A stretch of DNA of 11,019 nt from CAG-1031 sp964556785 (GTDB taxonomy: Bacteria; Bacteroidota; Bacteroidia; Bacteroidales; Muribaculaceae): assembly GCA_964556785.1 (NCBI GenBank), contig CAZKXM010000063.1, positions 1 to 11,019 on the forward strand. Direction: 5' to 3'. The notes under the pieces are model-generated. The model was not told the origin of the DNA. It saw nothing but the letters and a program-made list of their open reading frames with translations, and did no database searches. Position 1 is the stretch's first letter, and the number at the start of each line of letters is the position of its first letter. Below are positions 7,956 to 11,019 of this stretch, piece by piece. Position numbers and translations under genes: made by a program.

Positions 7956-8652
7956 AGCCGAATCCCAGACGTGTCACGATGTTGTTTCCGTATTCGCCGA
8001 TTTTTTTGCGCAGGCGGGTGATGTTGGTGTCGATAGTGCGGTTGGTCACCACCACATCGCCGCTCCACACCTGGCGAATGATCTCCTCGCGTGAGTAAAT
8101 GCGGTTGCTGTGGGTAAGGAAAAAGAGCAGCAGCCCGAATTCGGTTTTGGTGAGATTGATTTCCTCGCCGTCGAGGGTACAGATCTTGCGGTTGCGGTCG
8201 ATGCGCAGTCCCTTGAAGGTTATGTCGGGCTCGAGATTGCTGTCGGCTGTTTCGGCGGGAGCCTGGCGGGCGCGGGTTACGCGGCTGCGGCGCAAAACCG
8301 CTCTTACCCTTGCAAGCACTTCGCTGATCACGAAGGGCTTGGTGATATAATCGTCGGCGCCGATGTTGAGGCCCATCACAGTGTCGTCTTCGCCGTTGAG
8401 GGCTGAGCAGAATATGATGGGAGTTGTTTCTACGGCGGGATTGTTGCGCACCCGTGAGGCAAAATCGAATCCGCTGAGCTTCTCCATCATGATGTCGACG
8501 ATAAAGAGATCGTATTTGGTCAGATCCATCTCAAGGGCTTCTTCGGCGCTGTAGGCGCAGTCAACTTCGTAGCCTTCGCGTTTGAGGTTGAACTTGAGGA
8601 TCTCACACAGAGCCTCTTCGTCATCGATAACAAGAATTCTGATGCTTGTCAT
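7933..8652 (-). CDS. OmpR/PhoB-family response regulator
   Basis: Cytoplasmic DNA-binding regulator of 239 residues, activated by phosphorylation from the kinase encoded next. The receiver domain (1-120) has the acidic pair D10/D11 in LVIDDEEAL, phosphoacceptor D53 in LFIVDIMM, S83 in FCSA and K105 in ITKPF. The C-terminal winged helix (about 142-237) has TKTEFGLLLFFL, a REEIIRQVW segment, the recognition-helix region RTIDTNITRLRKKIG and a final GFGYGF hairpin. The open frame extends upstream to 8913, but the ATG at 8652 is chosen because the family's beta-1 strand (IRILVIDDEE) begins three residues later, and the extra 87 codons lie across the promoter and start of the divergent barrel gene. 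No purine-rich ribosome-binding site precedes the ATG. Its targets are unknown; the adjacent barrel gene is an obvious candidate. Confidence 0.92.
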   Translation of the reverse strand: MTSIRILVIDDEEALCEILKFNLKREGYEVDCAYSAEEALEMDLTKYDLFIVDIMMEKLSGFDFASRVRNNPAVETTPIIFCSALNGEDDTVMGLNIGADDYITKPFVISEVLARVRAVLRRSRVTRARQAPAETADSNLEPDITFKGLRIDRNRKICTLDGEEINLTKTEFGLLLFFLTHSNRIYSREEIIRQVWSGDVVVTNRTIDTNITRLRKKIGEYGNNIVTRLGFGYGFKEAD

Positions 8653-8719
8653 GGGGAGGGGGTCAAAGAGTAGATACTTAATTGTGTGCGAAGTTACAAA
8701 TTTTAACTTACAGGCTTTA

Positions 8720-8735
8720 TTAAATTTTGTTAAAT
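8720..8735. promoter_or_regulatory. Candidate regulator site: TTAAAT repeated one helical turn apart
   Basis: TTAAAT occurs at 8720-8725 and again at 8730-8735, exactly 10 bp apart, ending 4 bp before the -33 box of the barrel promoter. OmpR/PhoB-family regulators often bind direct half-sites about one turn apart at this position. The region is AT-rich, so chance repetition is a real alternative. Binding by the neighbouring response regulator is inference. Confidence 0.3.
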
Positions 8736-8739
8736 CGCG

Positions 8740-8771
8740 TTTGGCCATTATGATGGAAGTGCGTAACTTTG
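8740..8771 (+). promoter_or_regulatory. Bacteroidota-type promoter for the beta-barrel gene
   Basis: TTTG at 8740-8743 (-33 box) and TAACTTTG at 8764-8771 (-7 box, exact match to TAnnTTTG) are separated by 20 nt, close to the Bacteroidota sigma-ABfr consensus. The -7 box ends only 8 nt before the ATG at 8780, so the predicted 5' leader is a few nucleotides at most. Confidence 0.72.
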
Positions 8772-8779
8772 CAGAAGTT

Positions 8780-9535
8780 ATGAGAAAGATTATTGCATCA
8801 CTGATTACCGGCATAGCGGCCGTAACGAGTGCAGCCGCGGCCGATGTGCCGTTTGTGAACACTGCCGCGCCTTCGCGCTTTATCGATTTCGAAATCCACG
8901 GACTTATCGGCACGTCGGTAGTGACTCAGAACTACCGGAGCTGTTTTCCGCAGATTTCGCGGATGGCGCTGTCGGGGGGAGTGGCCGGTGGCGCCGGTGC
9001 GCGTGCACGCACATGGTTTTCCGATTTCGTTGGATTGGGTATCGAGATAAATTTTCTTGCCAACTCCTACAGCAATAATCTTGCCGTGGCCGACGACGAT
9101 GCCACCTCGATCACCAATGTGTTTGTGGGCAACAAATTCTACACGATCAACGTGCCGGTCTATGTTGTGTTTAACTTCAACGTGAGCAGCAACATACGCT
9201 GGAATGTGGATTTCGGCGGATATTACGGACTGGGGCTCGGCGGTCATTCTAACACCACTCTCTACAGCGCGCAGGTTAACCCCGTCGGGCAGCTGATCAC
9301 AACGATCACTAACGACCGCACGCCTTACTACAATTCATCAGAAAAATTCATCGCGTCGTCACACAAGGCCGACATTGGCCTTCACCTGGGCACTGGCCTG
9401 ACGTTCAGGCAGCTGATCTCGATCGGGCTGAGAATGGAGATGGGATTGAGGAATGTGGCGCATGCCTATGATGCGATCAAGGTTCCCAACGTCCACAATT
9501 TTAATTTTTTCGGCACCATAGGCTGGTGCTTCTGA
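8780..9535 (+). CDS. Secreted outer-membrane beta-barrel protein (porin-like, unknown role)
   Basis: A 251-residue protein with a clear Sec signal peptide (MRKIIASLITGIAAVTSAAA, cleavage near Ala20-Ala21). The mature part shows alternating hydrophobic/polar strands typical of small 8-10-stranded barrels: FIDFEIHGLIGTSVV, VGLGIEINFLANS, INVPVYVVFNFNVS, IRWNVDFGGYYGLGLGG, ADIGLHLGTGLTFRQL, ISIGLRMEMGL and a final FNFFGTIGWCF. It ends in phenylalanine, as expected for recognition by the outer-membrane assembly machinery. The frame is open back to 8582, but the ATG at 8780 is chosen because it gives the signal peptide and sits directly after a promoter; earlier in-frame ATGs lie within the promoter. 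It diverges from the response-regulator gene across 127 bp. It resembles Bacteroidota 'outer membrane beta-barrel' / PorT-like proteins in general; specific function is unknown. Confidence 0.78.
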   Translation: MRKIIASLITGIAAVTSAAAADVPFVNTAAPSRFIDFEIHGLIGTSVVTQNYRSCFPQISRMALSGGVAGGAGARARTWFSDFVGLGIEINFLANSYSNNLAVADDDATSITNVFVGNKFYTINVPVYVVFNFNVSSNIRWNVDFGGYYGLGLGGHSNTTLYSAQVNPVGQLITTITNDRTPYYNSSEKFIASSHKADIGLHLGTGLTFRQLISIGLRMEMGLRNVAHAYDAIKVPNVHNFNFFGTIGWCF

Positions 9536-9562
9536 CCGGAACCGGTTGCTGCGACTGATACG

Positions 9563-9608
9563 AAAAAAAAGAAACCACCTCACGGCGAAAGCCCGGGGGT
9601 GGTTTCTT
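9563..9608 (-). terminator. Intrinsic terminator downstream of tRNA-Leu
   Basis: An 11-bp perfect stem (AAGAAACCACC at 9569-9579 with GGTGGTTTCTT at 9598-9608) encloses an 18-nt loop that contains a smaller GGC/GCC stem. On the minus strand it is followed by a run of eight T (9563-9570, partly shared with the stem), a classic Rho-independent signal for the tRNA gene. On the plus strand only a weak T-rich tail follows, but the hairpin lies 33 nt after the barrel gene stop and may also help end that transcript. Confidence 0.85.
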
Positions 9609-9615
9609 GTCTGTG

Positions 9616-9698
9616 TGCGCATGAAGGGACTCGAACCCCCACGACATTGAGTCATTAGATCCTAAGTCTAACGCGGCTACCAATTACGCCACATGCGC
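9616..9698 (-). tRNA. tRNA-Leu (anticodon UAG)
   Basis: An 83-nt cloverleaf can be drawn on the minus strand: acceptor GCGCATG/CATGCGC (9692-9698 with 9617-9623), D arm GCG/CGC with GG in the loop, anticodon stem TTAGA/TCTAA with loop CTTAGGA (anticodon TAG, decoding CUA and related Leu codons), a class II long variable arm with GAC-TCAAT-GTC, a T arm with loop TTCGAGT, and discriminator A (9616) as usual for leucine tRNAs. The T stem has two G-U pairs at its base. CCA is not encoded (CAC follows), so it must be added enzymatically. Transcription ends at the adjacent hairpin, so this is a single-gene unit. Confidence 0.95.
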
Positions 9699-9708
9699 GG
9701 ATTTGATG

Positions 9709-9739
9709 CAAAATTAGCTGTTTTTTTTCTTCCGGCAAA
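9709..9739 (-). promoter_or_regulatory. Promoter of the tRNA-Leu gene
   Basis: Read on the minus strand, TTTG (9736-9739) and TAATTTTG (9709-9716, exact TAnnTTTG) are separated by 19 nt. The -7 box ends 10 nt before the first tRNA base (9698). Both boxes and the spacing fit the Bacteroidota consensus. Confidence 0.72.
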
Positions 9740-9747
9740 ATTTTGGC

Positions 9748-9755
9748 TATTTTTG
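9748..9755 (+). promoter_or_regulatory. Candidate -7 element for yraN
   Basis: TATTTTTG (9748-9755) matches TAnnTTTG and ends 4 nt before the yraN ATG at 9760. The expected -33 position falls in a run of T (9721-9728) without the G, so this promoter is weaker than the divergent tRNA promoter. If used, the mRNA would begin at or next to the start codon. Confidence 0.5.
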
Positions 9756-9759
9756 CATC

Positions 9760-10131
9760 ATGGCATTTCACAATGATCTCGGGAATTGGGGCGAGCAGGT
9801 GGCGGCCGACTATCTTGTCGGCCAGGGCTACGCTATAGTGGCCCGCAACCTTAGGGTTGGTAACACAGAGATCGATATCGTTGCCATGAAGGGCGACAGG
9901 ATAATGTTTGTGGAGGTGAAGACGCGCGCCACATCGCTGCGCGATCCTCTCGAAGCTGTGACTCCGGCCAAGATCCGACGCCTGTGTAAGGCGGCCGACA
10001 ATTACATCAGGGCCAACAATGTGCGCCACATGCCGCAGTTTGACGTGGTTACGATCATCGGCTCGCAGCAGAGCTTTGAGCTGACGCATTACCCCGACGC
10101 TTTCTTTCCGCCGATGGCGCGGTTGCGCTAA
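9760..10131 (+). CDS. yraN: YraN family protein (UPF0102, predicted nuclease-fold)
   Basis: A 123-residue small cytoplasmic protein of the conserved YraN/UPF0102 family, which has a restriction-endonuclease-like fold; its cellular role is not settled in general. Family motifs are present in order: LGNWGEQVAADYL (7-19), RNLRVGNTEIDIVA (29-42, with Glu37 and Asp39) and FVEVKTR (50-56, with Glu52 and Lys54). Together these form a PD-(D/E)XK-type acidic/lysine core, so metal-dependent nuclease activity is possible but unproven. Length is normal. The ATG directly follows a -7 element with almost no leader and no Shine-Dalgarno. The gene faces sufB, with only 7 bp between the two stop codons. Confidence 0.92.
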   Translation: MAFHNDLGNWGEQVAADYLVGQGYAIVARNLRVGNTEIDIVAMKGDRIMFVEVKTRATSLRDPLEAVTPAKIRRLCKAADNYIRANNVRHMPQFDVVTIIGSQQSFELTHYPDAFFPPMARLR

Positions 10132-10138
10132 AGAGGCT

Positions 10139-11019
10139 TCAGCCTACGCTTCCTTCGAGAGTGATGGCCAGAAGTTTCTGGGCCTCTACGGCAAACTCCA
10201 TCGGGAGCTTGTTCATCACTTCTTTTGCATAGCCGTTGACAATCAGGGCAACTGCTTCTTCGGTGGGGATGCCGCGCTGGTTGCAGTAGAACAGCTGGTC
10301 TTCCGAGATTTTTGAGGTTGTGGCTTCGTGTTCAACAATTGCGGTGTCGTTGAGCACATCTATGTAAGGGAACGTGTGGGCTCCGCAGGTGGAGGTGAGC
10401 AGCAGCGAGTCACACTGGGTGTAGTTGCGGCAACCGGAAGCATTGGGGGCAACTCTGACTTCGCCCCGATAGGAGTTCTGGCTGTGTCCGGCCGAAATTC
10501 CTTTCGACACGATTGTCGAGCGGGTGTTACGCCCCAGATGTATCATTTTTGTGCCGGTGTCGGCCTGCTGGCGGTTGTTTGTGACGGCTACGGAATAAAA
10601 TTCGCCCACTGAGCCTTCGCCGGCGAGCACGCAGCCGGGATATTTCCATGTGATCGAAGAACCGGTTTCAACCTGAGTCCACGAGAGCTTGCTGTAATCG
10701 CCCTTGCAGAGGCCGCGCTTGGTGACGAAGTTATACACACCGCCAACTCCGTTGGCATCGCCCGCATACCAGTTCTGAACCGTGGAGTATTTCACCTCAG
10801 CGCGGTCGTGAACCATGATCTCAACGATGGCCGCGTGGAGCTGATTGTCGTCGCGGCGCGGAGCGGTGCATCCTTCGAGATACGACACATAGGAATCGTC
10901 GTCGGCCACAATGAGGGTGCGCTCAAACTGGCCTGTGCCGGCGGCGTTGATGCGGAAATATGTCGACAGCTCCATGGGGCAGCGCACACCCTTGGGGATG
11001 TAGACGAACGAGCCGTCGG
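10139..11019 (-). CDS. sufB: Fe-S cluster assembly protein SufB, C-terminal part (5' end outside window)
   Basis: SufB is the scaffold subunit of the SufBCD complex, which assembles iron-sulfur clusters in the cytoplasm. The frame is open to the window edge, giving 293 residues of the C-terminal portion. Diagnostic stretches include DGSFVYIPKGVRCPMELSTYFR, FERTLIVAD, VSYLEGCTAP, a long beta-helix core, YTQCDSLLL (the Cys aligning with the functionally essential Cys405 of E. coli SufB by counting from the C-terminus), CGAHTFPYI, VEHEATTSKISEDQLFYC (His-Glu aligning with His433/Glu434) and the family ending EFAVEAQKLLAITLEGSVG. No disruption is seen. Partner genes sufC and sufD would be expected downstream in a suf operon, but here the downstream side is the convergent yraN, so they must lie elsewhere if present: a notable arrangement. 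Confidence 0.95.
   Translation of the reverse strand, partial: DGSFVYIPKGVRCPMELSTYFRINAAGTGQFERTLIVADDDSYVSYLEGCTAPRRDDNQLHAAIVEIMVHDRAEVKYSTVQNWYAGDANGVGGVYNFVTKRGLCKGDYSKLSWTQVETGSSITWKYPGCVLAGEGSVGEFYSVAVTNNRQQADTGTKMIHLGRNTRSTIVSKGISAGHSQNSYRGEVRVAPNASGCRNYTQCDSLLLTSTCGAHTFPYIDVLNDTAIVEHEATTSKISEDQLFYCNQRGIPTEEAVALIVNGYAKEVMNKLPMEFAVEAQKLLAITLEGSVG

Noticed and set aside
8664..8672. TACTCTTTG on the minus strand as a promoter for the response regulator
   Set aside because: The spacing between TA and TTTG is one base too long and no -33 box is suitably placed; I see no clean consensus promoter for this operon.
8582..8779. Upstream extension of the barrel protein
   Set aside because: It would bury the signal peptide and overlap the promoter and the response regulator gene.
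8653..8913. 87-codon N-terminal extension of the response regulator
   Set aside because: It would cover the divergent promoter and signal-peptide coding region of the barrel gene, and family receivers begin directly at the residues after the ATG at 8652.

Overview
The window most resembles a chromosomal segment of a gut-type Bacteroidales bacterium, perhaps Muribaculaceae (the family is inference, from the moderately GC-rich DNA and the protein types). The Bacteroidota assignment rests on promoters of the TTTG / TAnnTTTG type upstream of dusB, the barrel gene, the tRNA gene and yraN, on starts with little or no Shine-Dalgarno sequence, on a head-GIN (DUF2807) protein, and on a tRNA gene without an encoded CCA. 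I see no mobile element, CRISPR array or phage gene; the region looks like ordinary core chromosome.

Layout. Bases 1-1403 (+): the C-terminal part of peptide chain release factor 2, overlapped by a membrane acyltransferase whose 3' end runs into the opposing flippase gene. Bases 1385-8652 (-): a run of six genes, in transcription order an OmpR/PhoB-type response regulator, its sensor kinase, a RecQ helicase, DusB tRNA-dihydrouridine synthase, an exported GIN-domain protein, and a Wzx-like polysaccharide flippase. The first three overlap one another; dusB follows a 53-nt gap and has its own probable -7 element; the GIN gene overlaps dusB and the flippase gene follows closely. Two sub-operons, regulator-kinase-recQ and dusB-GIN-flippase, is the likeliest reading.

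Bases 8653-11019: a short intergenic region with a strong promoter for a divergent outer-membrane beta-barrel gene (+); an intrinsic terminator; a class II tRNA-Leu(UAG) gene (-); a mirror-symmetric divergent promoter region; yraN (+); and the C-terminal part of sufB (-), the Fe-S cluster assembly scaffold.

Together, the envelope genes (acyltransferase, flippase, GIN protein, beta-barrel, two-component system) are interleaved with housekeeping genes (prfB, recQ, dusB, tRNA-Leu, yraN, sufB). No clearly new system is evident. The best leads are regulatory: start codons placed almost on the transcription start at three genes, a mirrored tRNA/yraN promoter, and a helically spaced repeat between the response regulator and barrel genes.
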